Made by a program: the position numbers and the translations under genes. DNA of 64,000 nt from Polynucleobacter sp. UK-Gri1-W3. Its GTDB lineage: Bacteria > Pseudomonadota > Gammaproteobacteria > Burkholderiales > Burkholderiaceae. The stretch is from NCBI RefSeq assembly GCF_018881595.1, contig NZ_JACVQA010000006.1, forward strand, positions 124,001-188,000, given 5' to 3'. Shown here piece by piece: positions 53,387 through 63,132 of this stretch (positions are counted from its first letter, which is position 1; each line of letters starts with the position of its first letter). Under the pieces are notes generated by a model. The model had not been told where the DNA came from. It did no database searches and saw nothing but the letters and a program-made list of their open reading frames with translations.

Positions 53387-53554
53387 ATGCAAAATATTGC
53401 CCCTTATCTCTCAGCAATTTCTACCGTGCTTGGCTTGGTATTTTTTATAGGAATCGTTTGGTGGGCTTGGTCTGCAAAAAGACAGCCTGCTAATCAAGAG
53501 TCCGCCGAACTTCCGTTCGATCTTCCCGATGAATTCAGTAAGGATAAATCATGA
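53387..53554 (+). CDS. ccoQ: cbb3 oxidase small subunit CcoQ
   Basis: The 55-residue protein has one membrane helix (about residues 10-28) and a charged tail (FDLPDEFSKDK), the usual CcoQ form, which stabilises the CcoP interaction. Its TGA overlaps the ATG of ccoP (ATGA), so the two are translationally coupled. Confidence 0.92.
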   Translation: MQNIAPYLSAISTVLGLVFFIGIVWWAWSAKRQPANQESAELPFDLPDEFSKDKS

Positions 53555-54477
53555 GTGACTTTCTTGGTGCTGGTTGGAGTGCCTATATCGCCTTAGTAAC
53601 ATTAGTCGGTATCTTTTGGTGCATCTGGCTACTATTTTCTCAACTCAAAGTTAAAGTTAAGCTCAAGCCAGATGGTGAAGTAGCAGACACTGGTCACGTA
53701 TGGGATGATGATTTGCGTGAACTGAATAACCCATTGCCACGTTGGTGGATGTGGATGTTCTTACTCTCATGCATCTTTGCTTTGGTTTATCTGGTTCTGT
53801 ATCCAGGTCTAGGATCCTATCCTGGCATCTTAGGCTACAGCACTGACGGTGCTTTGATGCAGTCCATGACAAATGCAAATGATGAGTTAAAGCCTGTCTA
53901 TGCTAAGTACGTCAAGATGGATATTGAGCAAGTTGCTGCCGACCCAAAAGCACGTGAAATGGGCCAGCGTCTCTTCTTGAATTCTTGCGCACAGTGCCAT
54001 GGCTCTGACGCTGGTGGTGCTAAAGGCTTCCCAAATCTGACTGATGGTGACTGGCTCTATGGCGGTTCACCAGAAAATATCAAGGCATCGATTGTTAATG
54101 GCCGTGGCGGTGTAATGCCTCCTTTCCCGCAATTGGATAATAAGCAAATTGTGGATGTTGCTAATTATGTTCGTAGCCTTTCTAGCTTGCCAAATGACGA
54201 ACAAAAATCGGCTCGTGGGGCAGAAGTATTTAAAGCAAACTGCGTAGCTTGTCATGGTGCTGACGGCAAAGGCAACATTGCTTTAGGTGCACCGAATTTG
54301 ACTGATAAAACTTGGCTATATGGTAGTTCAGAAGCAACCATTGTTGAGACTATTACTAAAGGTCGTATGGCAATGATGCCTGCTCAAGATAAGGTATTAA
54401 GTCCTGAGAAAATTCAGTTGTTAACTGCATATGTATGGGGTTTATCTAACAATAAACAACCTGCAGCTGCTAAGTAA
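53551..54477 (+). CDS. ccoP: cbb3 oxidase dihaem subunit CcoP
   Basis: The 308-residue protein has membrane helices near residues 10-32 and 60-80 and two haem c sites, CAQCHGSD and CVACHGAD, each in a cytochrome c domain. It is the electron entry subunit. It overlaps ccoQ by four bases. Confidence 0.97.
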   Translation: MSDFLGAGWSAYIALVTLVGIFWCIWLLFSQLKVKVKLKPDGEVADTGHVWDDDLRELNNPLPRWWMWMFLLSCIFALVYLVLYPGLGSYPGILGYSTDGALMQSMTNANDELKPVYAKYVKMDIEQVAADPKAREMGQRLFLNSCAQCHGSDAGGAKGFPNLTDGDWLYGGSPENIKASIVNGRGGVMPPFPQLDNKQIVDVANYVRSLSSLPNDEQKSARGAEVFKANCVACHGADGKGNIALGAPNLTDKTWLYGSSEATIVETITKGRMAMMPAQDKVLSPEKIQLLTAYVWGLSNNKQPAAAK

Positions 54478-54496
54478 GAAGTAAGCTAAGTAACTA

Positions 54497-55954
54497 GTGT
54501 CAGATATTTCGCCGGGTGGAAAGCCTGTTCCAATAGAAGTTATTGAGGAGTCTCTTTACGAGGTCCGGCGAAAGATTTACCCTCGTTCTGTATCAGGGCT
54601 CTTTGCTCGTTGGCGCTTCATATTGGTCTTTGCAACGCAATTGCTATTTTATGGCTTGCCTTGGTTAAGCTGGAATAACCGTCAAGCAGTTCTCTTTGAC
54701 TTAATTCAGCGTAAGTTCTATATCTTTGGTCTCGTGCTTTGGCCACAAGACGTGATTTATCTCACGCTCTTATTAATTCTCTCCGCGTTAGCCTTATTTC
54801 TATTTACAGCAGTGGCTGGCCGTTTATTTTGCGGTTATGCCTGCCCGCAAACGGTCTATACCGAGATCTTCATGTGGATCGAGCGCAAGGTTGAAGGGGA
54901 TAGATTCGCACGAATTCGCTTAGATGGTGAGGAGTGGCCTTGGGGTTTTCGTAAATGGCGTTTAAAGATTACTAAGCATTTCCTCTGGCTATTAATCGCC
55001 TTCTGGACTGGCTTTACCTTTATTGGTTATTTCACCCCAATCGAAACTTTGGGCGCATCACTAATCCATCTTTCGCTTGGGCCATGGCAAATTTTTTGGC
55101 TGTGCTTTTATAGCTTTGCTACTTGGGGTAACGCTGGTTTTATGCGTGAGCAGGTTTGCAAATATATGTGCCCATACGCACGTTTCCAAAGTGTAATGGT
55201 CGATAAAGATACCTTCTTGGTAACTTACGATAAAGTGCGTGGTGAGCCTAGAGGTAGTCGCAGCAAGTCTGCCGACCATAATTCCTTGGGCTTGGGCGAT
55301 TGTGTTGATTGCAGTATTTGCGTACAGGTCTGTCCTACCGGTATCGATATTCGTGATGGCCTGCAATATATGTGTATTGGTTGCGGTGCTTGTATTGATG
55401 CTTGCAATCAGGTCATGGAGAAGGTGAATTATCCCAAGGGCTTGATTCGTTATACGACTGAGCGTGCAATCGAAGATAAAGAATCCAATCAAAGTGCGAT
55501 TCGTCATATCCTGCGTCCGCGCGTATTAATTTACACAGCCTTTATTACGGTTTTGACCTCAGCATTTCTCGTTTCCTTGGCAACGCGCAATCCATTAAGG
55601 GTTGATGTGATGCGTGATCGTGGTGCTTTAGCTCGTGAGGTTGAGGGCGTCCGCATTGAGAATATTTATCGTATTCAGATTATGAATGCCTCCGAGCATC
55701 CAATGAAGGTTCGGATAAAAGCTGTAGGCTTGGATGATTTGAGTGTTTTGAACTCACAAGGCAGAGAAATTCAAGAAATTGAAGTTGCGCCAGCAAGTAA
55801 CCAGTTGCTACCAATTAAGGTCAGCACTACCATTGGTAAAAATGAATCTGGAAATTACCCGATTCACTTTGATGTGATTGCTCAAGAATTATCTGGTGAT
55901 GAAATTAATATTAGAACTCGCGATGAAAAATCCACTTTTATTATTCCCCGTTAA
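54497..55954 (+). CDS. ccoG: Cytochrome oxidase accessory protein CcoG
   Basis: The 485-residue membrane protein begins at GTG. It has about five helices and two ferredoxin-type clusters: CVDCSICVQVCPTG and CIGCGACIDACNQ, plus earlier CGYACPQ and CKYMCPYARF. It is reported to reduce copper for CcoN assembly. A C-terminal beta domain follows. It lies 19 bases after ccoP. Confidence 0.95.
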   Translation: MSDISPGGKPVPIEVIEESLYEVRRKIYPRSVSGLFARWRFILVFATQLLFYGLPWLSWNNRQAVLFDLIQRKFYIFGLVLWPQDVIYLTLLLILSALALFLFTAVAGRLFCGYACPQTVYTEIFMWIERKVEGDRFARIRLDGEEWPWGFRKWRLKITKHFLWLLIAFWTGFTFIGYFTPIETLGASLIHLSLGPWQIFWLCFYSFATWGNAGFMREQVCKYMCPYARFQSVMVDKDTFLVTYDKVRGEPRGSRSKSADHNSLGLGDCVDCSICVQVCPTGIDIRDGLQYMCIGCGACIDACNQVMEKVNYPKGLIRYTTERAIEDKESNQSAIRHILRPRVLIYTAFITVLTSAFLVSLATRNPLRVDVMRDRGALAREVEGVRIENIYRIQIMNASEHPMKVRIKAVGLDDLSVLNSQGREIQEIEVAPASNQLLPIKVSTTIGKNESGNYPIHFDVIAQELSGDEINIRTRDEKSTFIIPR

Positions 55955-55978
55955 GCTAAAACAATGGAGAGAAAGCAT

Positions 55979-56194
55979 ATGAGAGAAGAGCAAACTACTA
56001 AACCCTGGTTTAAGCAGTTATGGCCGTGGTTATTAATCAGTGGTCCTGCGGTTGCCGTGATTGGTTGCATCATCACCATTTACCTGGCGGTAAATTTATA
56101 CGCTGATAAACCTTTACGCGAAGGTGTAGTCAAGCAGGGCTTAAAGGTAGAGCAGCTTCAAGACGTGCAAGCAGATGGGCAGGCAAAAAAATGA
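55979..56194 (+). CDS. Short FixH/CcoH-like protein
   Basis: The ATG at 55979 follows GGAGAG; an in-frame ATG lies five codons upstream. The 71-residue product has one helix (about residues 18-40) followed by YADKPLREGVVKQGL, resembling the anchor and first part of FixH/CcoH, but the usual FixH soluble domain (about 100 residues) is missing. By position after ccoG it should be the CcoH equivalent. It overlaps the next gene by four bases. Confidence 0.65.
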   Translation: MREEQTTKPWFKQLWPWLLISGPAVAVIGCIITIYLAVNLYADKPLREGVVKQGLKVEQLQDVQADGQAKK

Positions 56195-56451
56195 AGTTCC
56201 GCCTGCTCATTTGGATTTTGTGGCCATCCTTCTTGGTGGCCGGCATGGCAGAAGGTCTTTTGTTTACCGTAATAAACCCACAGGATCTTTTATTCTTTGG
56301 ACATCATCCAGAGATTTCCGATGAAGGTATCTACACTATTGGATTCTTTGTGATTTGGATTTTTTGTGCAGCATCCAGCGCACTTACCGCTTATATCCTG
56401 CCGGGTATTGAAGCGCCTGATAGTAATGAAATCGATCGCGGCTTAATTTAA
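56191..56451 (+). CDS. Small two-helix membrane protein of the cbb3 locus
   Basis: The 86-residue product has two hydrophobic helices (about residues 4-25 and 50-70), a loop with FFGHHPEISDEG and an acidic tail. I do not recognise a named family. Its ATG overlaps the fixH-like stop, and its end overlaps the end of fnr by four bases on the opposite strand. Position suggests a cbb3 assembly or stability role. Confidence 0.6.
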   Translation: MKFRLLIWILWPSFLVAGMAEGLLFTVINPQDLLFFGHHPEISDEGIYTIGFFVIWIFCAASSALTAYILPGIEAPDSNEIDRGLI

Positions 56452-57218
56452 GCGTGCTTTACAGGGATGTCAGCGCTGACGCAGACCGCTCTATCTGGAT
56501 TCGGAACTCCAGCGAGTTCATATAGACCATCCATATCAATGAGTTTGATATGGCGTTGCTTAATTTGAATGAGGCCTGACTCGGCGAAGCGTGACAGCAT
56601 GCGACTGACGGTTTCAATTTGAATACCGAGATAGCTGCCAATATCATTACGGCTCATACGTAAATCAAATTCATTATTGAGATAGCCACGCGCTGCTAAG
56701 CGTTGTGAGAGACTCAATAGAAATACTGCCAATCTTTCTTCTGCGCGCATTGTGCCAAGAGAAAGTAGGTGACGCTGATCTTGAGTCAATTCTCGACTCA
56801 TGATTTTATGAAATTGATTTTGTAGGGCTGGAATCTGGCGCGCCAAGTCTTCAAAGGCTTCGTAGCGAATGATGCAAACTTCACTTTCTTCAAGGGCGAT
56901 TGCATCGGATTGATAGTGACCTTCACCGATGCCATCAAGACCTAAAATCTCACCAGGAATATGAAAGCCGATGACTTGTTGTCGACCGTCTTGAAGACTA
57001 AATTCTGTTTTGAGGGTGCCAAAGCGAACGCTATAGACAGAGGTAAGTGGGTCACCATGACGATAGAGGCTTTCCCCTTTTTGTAGGTGAACTCGCTCTT
57101 TTACTAAGGTATCAATTTTTGAAACTTCAGTGCTATTGAGGCCTACTGGTAAGCAAAATTGACCCAGTACGCAGACTGAGCATTTGCTGGCTGGACTATC
57201 GGTAGGTTTGTAATTCAT
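56448..57218 (-). CDS. fnr: Oxygen-sensing regulator Fnr
   Basis: The 256-residue Crp/Fnr-family regulator has the four cluster cysteines C13, C16 and C22 near the N-terminus (CSVCVLGQFC) and C115 in SEVCIIRY, matching the E. coli pattern. The cNMP-like domain and the helix-turn-helix (SRNDIGSYLGIQIETVSRMLSRF) follow. It should activate ccoNOQP via the box at 51172. It is convergent with the small membrane gene and divergent from the SafE-like gene. Confidence 0.95.
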   Translation of the reverse strand: MNYKPTDSPASKCSVCVLGQFCLPVGLNSTEVSKIDTLVKERVHLQKGESLYRHGDPLTSVYSVRFGTLKTEFSLQDGRQQVIGFHIPGEILGLDGIGEGHYQSDAIALEESEVCIIRYEAFEDLARQIPALQNQFHKIMSRELTQDQRHLLSLGTMRAEERLAVFLLSLSQRLAARGYLNNEFDLRMSRNDIGSYLGIQIETVSRMLSRFAESGLIQIKQRHIKLIDMDGLYELAGVPNPDRAVCVSADIPVKHA

Positions 57219-57294
57219 ATTTGATTGGGTCTATAAGAGCAGTTTATTCTATTAATATGAAAATCATCGCTTTCACCTACTTTTTGCCGATTTC

Positions 57295-58014
57295 ATGCTA
57301 ACAACCAGTCTGCTGCTTGCTGTATTTCTAGGCGCCCTAGTTAGCGGCTGGCACTGCGCTTTGATGTGCGGTGGTATAGCTGCTGCCATTGAGCGACCTA
57401 TAGCCTTGGAGACCCCTTTAAGAGCTAAATCTGAGCTGTTTTACCTGCAGTTGATTATGCATTTGGGGCGCGTAACGACTTATGTCTTATTGGGCACTTT
57501 AGCTGCTGCTGTAGGGGTTGTGGTTTGGCAACAAAGCCTGATTCCTATCCAGCGACCCTTATTCGCTCTGACCTCTCTCATCTTGATTTTTATGGGTATC
57601 CGTTTGCTGAGAATAGGGAAGTCAGAGGGCTTGCTTGGAGGTAAATGGCTAAGCGCCAAAATTGCGGCTTACTGGGCTAAATACTTAGGCCGTATGGCTA
57701 GCGGCCCTTCACGTTGGTTTAGTGGCATGTTGTGGGGTTTGGTTCCCTGCGGATTGGTTTATAGCGTTTTACCACTCGCTTTTTTATCGGGCGATGTGCT
57801 TACCGGTGCCGCTCTCATGTTGGCATTTGGTTTAGGCACATTACCTAATTTATTGCTGATCTCTAAATTTTCCGCAGCACTGACTCAATTTGGGCAATAT
57901 CTTTGGGTACGCTATTTAGCAGCCTCGCTGCTGTTGATTGCTGGTGGCTTTGGTTTGTATCGCGCTTGGGTTTTGCCTGGAGCGTTGCTAAAGGGCGGTT
58001 TCTGTATTTCTTAA
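57295..58014 (+). CDS. Sulfite-exporter TauE/SafE-family (UreH-like) membrane protein
   Basis: The 239-residue protein has six helices and the UreH_2/SafE pattern: SGWHCALMCGGIAAAI with two cysteines near the start, and SGMLWGLVPCGLVYSVLP. In many proteobacteria this gene lies in cbb3 oxidase loci (sometimes called CcoH or SafE-like) and may transport copper. Here it is divergent from fnr, 76 bases away, supporting a link with the oxidase. Confidence 0.86.
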   Translation: MLTTSLLLAVFLGALVSGWHCALMCGGIAAAIERPIALETPLRAKSELFYLQLIMHLGRVTTYVLLGTLAAAVGVVVWQQSLIPIQRPLFALTSLILIFMGIRLLRIGKSEGLLGGKWLSAKIAAYWAKYLGRMASGPSRWFSGMLWGLVPCGLVYSVLPLAFLSGDVLTGAALMLAFGLGTLPNLLLISKFSAALTQFGQYLWVRYLAASLLLIAGGFGLYRAWVLPGALLKGGFCIS

Positions 58015-58030
58015 TCCATTTAATCAGTTC

Positions 58031-59656
58031 TTAAGTTACTGCCGCTTCTATTCCAGAGGCAAGATCTGGGTAAAAGGAGCCTTGAGGTAGTGAAGCAATA
58101 AAGGTGCTGCGCTCTGCCATCTCCAGAGGTTGATGTGCCAGGCCACAAATGATTAATCGAATGTTCCGAATCTTACAAAGATGGGCTAGTTCCATAATCG
58201 TATCCATGCCAGAAGTATCAATGTAAATCACATTCTTTAAATCGAGTAATAGCACTTGGGAAGGTAGATTTGCCTCAATTTTCTCCAGAAGTTTTACCGC
58301 TCCAAAAAAGATGGCGCCATGTATGCGGTAAGCATCAATTCTTCCTTGTTGATTACTTAGTCCTGGGAAGTCGCTGACTAAAGCAGTCTCACAACGCGAC
58401 AAACTGGAGATGCGATAAATGAAAGTGATGAAGGCTAGTAATAAACCCACTTCAACTGCGATGGTGAGATCCAAGACCACGGTGAGAGTGAAAACGCTCA
58501 AAATAGTAATGCGATAGGGTAGGCGGAACTGTTTGAGATCGATAAACTTCTGCCACTCACCCATATTCCAGGCTACATACATCAAGATGGCAGCAAGGCT
58601 GGCTAAGGGAATATTTTTAGCAAGTGGTGCCGCAAATAAAACGATGATCAGTAGGGTGGCCGAATGGACAAGACCAGCTATTGGTGTTGATGCGCCACTT
58701 TCTACATTAGTGACCGTACGAGCAATCGTGCCTGTAGCAGGCATGCCGCCAAAAAATGGAATAGTGAAATTGGCGATGCCCTGAGCAATGAGTTCTTGAT
58801 TGGATTCATGGCGATCATGAATGAGGCCATCAGCAATGCGTGCGCAGAGTAAAGATTCAATTGCGCCTAATAAGGCAAGCGTTAAGGCTGGCGCAACCAT
58901 ATATTGAGCGCTACCCCAGCTAACTGGAATCCATTCAAAAGAGGGGAGTCCCGATGGGATACCGCCAAAGCGACTGCCAATCGTATCTACAGGCAAGTTA
59001 AGAGTGCTAGTAATGATCGTTGCTACCACCATGGCCACTACTGTGCCTGGCAGGTGAGATAGCCAACCCAGGCGATTCTGAAATAATTTCCAGAGAATTA
59101 ATAAAGCCAGACTTCCACAAGCTATGCCTAGTGCAATTGGGTTAAAGGTATCTGCCGCCAAGTAGAGTGTATGAACGGATTGAAAAAACTGTGCAGGCAT
59201 TTTTTCAATCTGAAGACCAAAAAAGTCTTTGATTTGAGATAGGCCAATCAAAAAGGCAATACCGTTGGTAAAGCCAATAATGACTGCAATTGGTATGAAG
59301 CGCACTAGCGTTCCAAGTCGAAACACTCCCATCAGAAATAAAAATACTCCCGACATAGCCGTAGCTAGTAATAAGTTGGGGACGCCATAGCGCTCGACAA
59401 TGCCATAGACAATCACAATGAAGGCGCCAGCTGGCCCGCCTATTTGAACGCGGCTTCCACCGAGTAGAGAAATAAGACCACCAGCAATAATCGCAGTGAA
59501 TATTCCGGCTTCAGGCTTTAGTCCACTAGCAATCGCAAATGCCATCGCCAAGGGAAGTGCGACGACGCCAACCGTTAGCCCAGCAAAAACATCCTTTGTG
59601 AAAAGCGTGCGGTTATAGCCTGCAAAGGAATCTAGAAGCCGAGAGCGAAAAAACAT
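58031..59656 (-). CDS. SulP-family anion transporter
   Basis: The 541-residue membrane protein has the SulP pattern, about ten helices starting TVGVVALPLAMAFAIASGLKPEAGIF, and a C-terminal STAS domain (about residues 430-541; VLLLDLKNVIYIDTSGMDTI). It exchanges sulfate, bicarbonate or related anions. It follows the DUF2177 gene on the same strand after 32 bases and ends 16 bases from the convergent SafE-like gene. Confidence 0.92.
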   Translation of the reverse strand: MFFRSRLLDSFAGYNRTLFTKDVFAGLTVGVVALPLAMAFAIASGLKPEAGIFTAIIAGGLISLLGGSRVQIGGPAGAFIVIVYGIVERYGVPNLLLATAMSGVFLFLMGVFRLGTLVRFIPIAVIIGFTNGIAFLIGLSQIKDFFGLQIEKMPAQFFQSVHTLYLAADTFNPIALGIACGSLALLILWKLFQNRLGWLSHLPGTVVAMVVATIITSTLNLPVDTIGSRFGGIPSGLPSFEWIPVSWGSAQYMVAPALTLALLGAIESLLCARIADGLIHDRHESNQELIAQGIANFTIPFFGGMPATGTIARTVTNVESGASTPIAGLVHSATLLIIVLFAAPLAKNIPLASLAAILMYVAWNMGEWQKFIDLKQFRLPYRITILSVFTLTVVLDLTIAVEVGLLLAFITFIYRISSLSRCETALVSDFPGLSNQQGRIDAYRIHGAIFFGAVKLLEKIEANLPSQVLLLDLKNVIYIDTSGMDTIMELAHLCKIRNIRLIICGLAHQPLEMAERSTFIASLPQGSFYPDLASGIEAAVT

Positions 59657-59688
59657 GGCTATGTCTTAATGAATTAAGAGGTGTTTAT

Positions 59689-60090
59689 TCAAGAGATACG
59701 GCTACCAACCCAGTAGGCAAAGCTGGCGCATAAAGCGGTAACAAAGCTACCCCATGCAATATCAATGAAGGCTAGTTGTATTGGAAAGTTTCTGACCACT
59801 GCCAAATTAGTGAGGTCGTACGTCATGTAACAAAATAGACCAAACAAGGCGCCATATTGCAGTGCATATATCCATGACTGTTTTGATAGCGCCGGCACTA
59901 TTACAAAGATACAGACACCTACCGCGTAAAGGAGGTAGAACGCGAGTCCAGCAAGAAGTTTAGGTTCACTGGCCATCAAATCGCCCATCTCATTGCGATA
60001 GAGGTTTTTTGCGATACCCAAGAGCCATACCAAATCGATTGCAATTAGGGCAGCTAAAAATGAGAGGTAGATAGCAAAATTCTTGATCAA
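59689..60090 (-). CDS. DUF2177 membrane protein
   Basis: The 133-residue protein has four helices and the DUF2177 features DLVWLLGIAKNLYRNEMGDLM and YGALFGLFCYMTYDLTNLAVV. Its role is unknown. It lies upstream of the SulP gene on the same strand, divergent from the universal stress gene. Confidence 0.88.
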   Translation of the reverse strand: MIKNFAIYLSFLAALIAIDLVWLLGIAKNLYRNEMGDLMASEPKLLAGLAFYLLYAVGVCIFVIVPALSKQSWIYALQYGALFGLFCYMTYDLTNLAVVRNFPIQLAFIDIAWGSFVTALCASFAYWVGSRIS

Positions 60091-60176
60091 TTTAGTTACC
60101 TTTATTCTTTTATAGACTAATAATAGGCATTATGATGGAAAGAGTAGATTACTAGTTCAATTTAAGAGGAGTCAAT

Positions 60177-60617
60177 ATGTTTAAGCATTTATTAGTACCG
60201 GTAGACGGTTCAGATGTCAGCAAAAAATCCTTGAAGAAAGTAGCGGCACTTGCAAAGGCGGATGGCGCTGCGGTGACCCTGGTATATGTTTCTGATCCAA
60301 CGCCTCCAATGGTATATTCAGATAGCACTATGGGCTATGGAATTTCAAAGAAGCAGCATACAGAAGCTTGCCAAGCATATGCGCTGGATGTATTTAAGAA
60401 GTCGACAACAGCTTTGGGGCTTGGCGCCAAAGTGAAAAGCCTTCATATTGAAAATAGCAATCTATCTGAAGGCATTTTGGCTGGTGCGAAAAAAGCAAAA
60501 GCAGATGTGATTGTGATGGCATCTCATAAGCGCACCGGGATTAAAGGTATTTTGTTGGGTAGCGAGACTCATGAAGTGATCGTCCATGCAACATTGCCAG
60601 TTTTAGTTCTTGGTTAA
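60177..60617 (+). CDS. Universal stress protein
   Basis: The 146-residue protein has the Usp alpha/beta fold: HLLVPVDGSDVSKKSLKK at the start and the nucleotide-binding GILLGSETHEVIVHATLPVLVL at the end, the latter close to the ATP-binding G2xG9xGS form. It is preceded by an AAGAGGAG site and followed by a terminator, so it is a single-gene unit. Confidence 0.92.
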   Translation: MFKHLLVPVDGSDVSKKSLKKVAALAKADGAAVTLVYVSDPTPPMVYSDSTMGYGISKKQHTEACQAYALDVFKKSTTALGLGAKVKSLHIENSNLSEGILAGAKKAKADVIVMASHKRTGIKGILLGSETHEVIVHATLPVLVLG

Positions 60618-60634
60618 TTTAATCAGCGCTTAAC

Positions 60635-60661
60635 AAAAAGGGTCCAAGCGGACCCTTTTTT
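60635..60661. terminator. Bidirectional terminator after the stress-protein gene
   Basis: AAAAAGGGTCC and GGACCCTTTTT form an eleven-base stem around AAGC. It lies between the convergent Usp and M23 genes. Confidence 0.88.
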
Positions 60662-60706
60662 ATTGCAACGAAATAAATGCGAACTAAGTAGCCGATTTAA
60701 GGAACT

Positions 60707-62140
60707 TCATTGGTTAGATTTGATCGGACTACCCAGTAGGAGTATTTCTCTAGTGAGCTGTCCGCTCTCGCTATCGCGCATAGACCATAAATCAAGCTGT
60801 GTCTTAGAGCCATAAGGATCTACATAAATCCCATTTTTTCGTAATTCAAAATGAAGGTGTGGTCCAGTCGATCTACCAGTGGTTCCTACATAGCCAATTT
60901 CTAAGCCGCGTCGTACTTCATTTCCAAGCTCAAGTTCAACGTTGTAATTACTTAAGTGAGCATAGTAGGTATGGTAATTACCTGGGTGTTCCAAAATGAT
61001 CAAGTTACCAAAGGCGCCGCTGTAGCCAATATGTGCCACTCTGCCATTGGCAACACTAAAGACTGGTGTGCCAATAGGCGCAGCGTAATCAATGCCCATA
61101 TGGGCGCGATATCGTTGCTTACTTCCTGGCGCTTGGGTGGGGGCTGCTGGCGCAGGACTCTTGCTACGCTTATTCGAAGAGGCTCTGACCATACCAACAC
61201 CGCGTGAGATACGGCGATAGCTCAATGGGTTAGTCCAGAAGGAGCGCTCAAGAGATTCGCCAGTTCCTGTAAAGAAGCCCCCGGGGATATCATTGCGCTC
61301 CATCCAAAAGCCGTTTGCATAAACCTCTTTAGTGTTGGGATCAATAATTTCAACTGCCCAAATTTGCGCCCATTTTTCTCGATCACCAAAATCAACAATC
61401 AAGCGCACGACGCTGTTTGTATTCTCGAGCGAATTATTTTCTTCCGGATAAATTTGCTTGATCAGAGAATTTAATTCCCAGACAAGTTCAACAGGTAATT
61501 GATCGCTGACTTTGCGTGGATCATATAAAACATCTCTTAGGGGGATGCGAATCTCAGTTAAGCGTTTGGACTCATCTTTTAGATAGTCTTGTTGAATCAG
61601 AAAGCCGCCAACGGCTGAAGGTGTAAATGTCCACACCTCCGTTTTACTATCCTGTATGGGACCATTCATGATGCTCAATGAATCGAAGCGATTTCGACTA
61701 CCAAATGCAACTGCGTAAGGAATGCAATCTCCACGCATGCGGTCAAAAAAAGTTTTGGTCTGATTTTTGAAGAATTCAGAAAACTGGCGGTTATCAATAC
61801 CAATGCTTGCGGGTAGATTGTTTTCATTAAAGTTGCGTCGTAAGCAGCCTTGAGCAACCCGGTAGTCTAAATTGGCATCGCTATCAAGCATGAGCTCATC
61901 CGGAGCTTTGCGCTGAAATAGGGATGGGTTTAGGCTCATGCTGTTGGTTTTTGAGCCAGCGCCTCCGGATTTATCTTTGAACCCAACCTGCTTGGAGGAT
62001 TGAACAATGACCTTTTGACGGTTTTGGTTGGCGCCTTGGGCTGCAGATGCCAAGCCCGGGGTTGAGCTAAGAAAGGCGCAACCAGACAAAATAATTATTC
62101 CCCTAGTGAGCAGGGAGCCAAGGGATGCTTTTTTATTCAC
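60707..62140 (-). CDS. Secreted M23-family metallopeptidase
   Basis: The 477-residue protein has a signal peptide (start MNKKASLGSLLTRG, then a hydrophobic stretch to about residue 34) and a C-terminal LytM/M23 domain. Zinc ligands are H and D in HMGIDYAAP and a histidine of GPHLHFEL. The fold cuts peptidoglycan cross-links. The 300-residue N-terminal part is not a recognised domain. It lies 65 bases downstream of the dehydrogenase gene on the same strand. Confidence 0.9.
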   Translation of the reverse strand: MNKKASLGSLLTRGIIILSGCAFLSSTPGLASAAQGANQNRQKVIVQSSKQVGFKDKSGGAGSKTNSMSLNPSLFQRKAPDELMLDSDANLDYRVAQGCLRRNFNENNLPASIGIDNRQFSEFFKNQTKTFFDRMRGDCIPYAVAFGSRNRFDSLSIMNGPIQDSKTEVWTFTPSAVGGFLIQQDYLKDESKRLTEIRIPLRDVLYDPRKVSDQLPVELVWELNSLIKQIYPEENNSLENTNSVVRLIVDFGDREKWAQIWAVEIIDPNTKEVYANGFWMERNDIPGGFFTGTGESLERSFWTNPLSYRRISRGVGMVRASSNKRSKSPAPAAPTQAPGSKQRYRAHMGIDYAAPIGTPVFSVANGRVAHIGYSGAFGNLIILEHPGNYHTYYAHLSNYNVELELGNEVRRGLEIGYVGTTGRSTGPHLHFELRKNGIYVDPYGSKTQLDLWSMRDSESGQLTREILLLGSPIKSNQ

Positions 62141-62205
62141 CCCTCAATTATCTAATAATGTGAGGGCGAACCCGAATAAATATGTTGTACTGCAGCAATA
62201 TAAAT

Positions 62206-63132
62206 TCATTCTTGATCTGGGGCTATCTTCAGAACTGCAAAAGCTGCTTTTAGTCTTTCTTCGTAATTCTGCTTCATGATGGCCGCCTCATCGGGAGACC
62301 AGTCTCTAAATCCAGCGCCTTTGGCTATGCCAGTTTTGCCACTTTTTACCAAATTAGTGACACAGCTTGGGGGTGCTGAGATATTGGATAAAGATGGGTA
62401 AATCAACTCAGCGGCTAGGGTCATTCCCTCCCAGCCGGAAATCTCTTTTTGAGTCATAGGCCCAACGGCCGCATAACGAAAGCCAAAGCTATAACGAACT
62501 GCTGTATCTATGTCGTCTGGCGTGGCGATGCCTTCCTCAACAAGTGAAAGTGCTTCACGCATTAAGGCATGCTGAATGCGATTTGCTAAAAACCCAGGGA
62601 TATCTTTTTTTACAAGCGCTGGTTTTTTGCCGTGGGCGCGATAAAACTCACAAACTTTTTCTGCTAAGGCAATATCCGATCGTTGTCCAGCAACAATCTC
62701 TACAAGTGGCACGATATGCGCAGGCATAAAGTAATGTGTATTAAACATGCGGCGCGCTGTAGCTAAATCTTTTGCAATCTCGCTAATCGGAAAGCCAGAG
62801 CTATTGCTGCCAATCGGAATATGAGGGGGTACACGTTGATCTAGCGAAGTAAATATTTCACGCTTCAGTTGCAGATGTTCAGAAATCGTCTCAATGACAA
62901 GATCTACCCCGGACCAATCCTGCCACTCATCAATACTGCCGCTTTGGAGTTGAGGGTTTGACTTGGGCCATTCTGGATTGATTGAATGTGCGCATGATCG
63001 AATAGAGTCTAGGCAGGCTAATGCCTTTTCAGTACTACGCCCAAGGATGACGGTATCGGCGCCGCTAGCTAAAAAGCCTACGGCTATTCTAACTCCCATG
63101 GTGCCTGTCCCGATAACAACAACCTTGCTCAT
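62206..63132 (-). CDS. 3-hydroxyacyl-CoA dehydrogenase family protein
   Basis: The 308-residue enzyme has the NAD-binding GTGTMGVRIA motif, the SNSSGFPISEIA segment and the catalytic histidine in MFNTHYFMPAHIVPLVEIV. The C-terminal domain has GFLANRIQHALMREALSLVEEG. Close alternatives are 3-hydroxybutyryl-CoA and carnitine dehydrogenase; substrate not decided. It is divergent from the enolase-superfamily gene, 114 bases away. Confidence 0.88.
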   Translation of the reverse strand: MSKVVVIGTGTMGVRIAVGFLASGADTVILGRSTEKALACLDSIRSCAHSINPEWPKSNPQLQSGSIDEWQDWSGVDLVIETISEHLQLKREIFTSLDQRVPPHIPIGSNSSGFPISEIAKDLATARRMFNTHYFMPAHIVPLVEIVAGQRSDIALAEKVCEFYRAHGKKPALVKKDIPGFLANRIQHALMREALSLVEEGIATPDDIDTAVRYSFGFRYAAVGPMTQKEISGWEGMTLAAELIYPSLSNISAPPSCVTNLVKSGKTGIAKGAGFRDWSPDEAAIMKQNYEERLKAAFAVLKIAPDQE

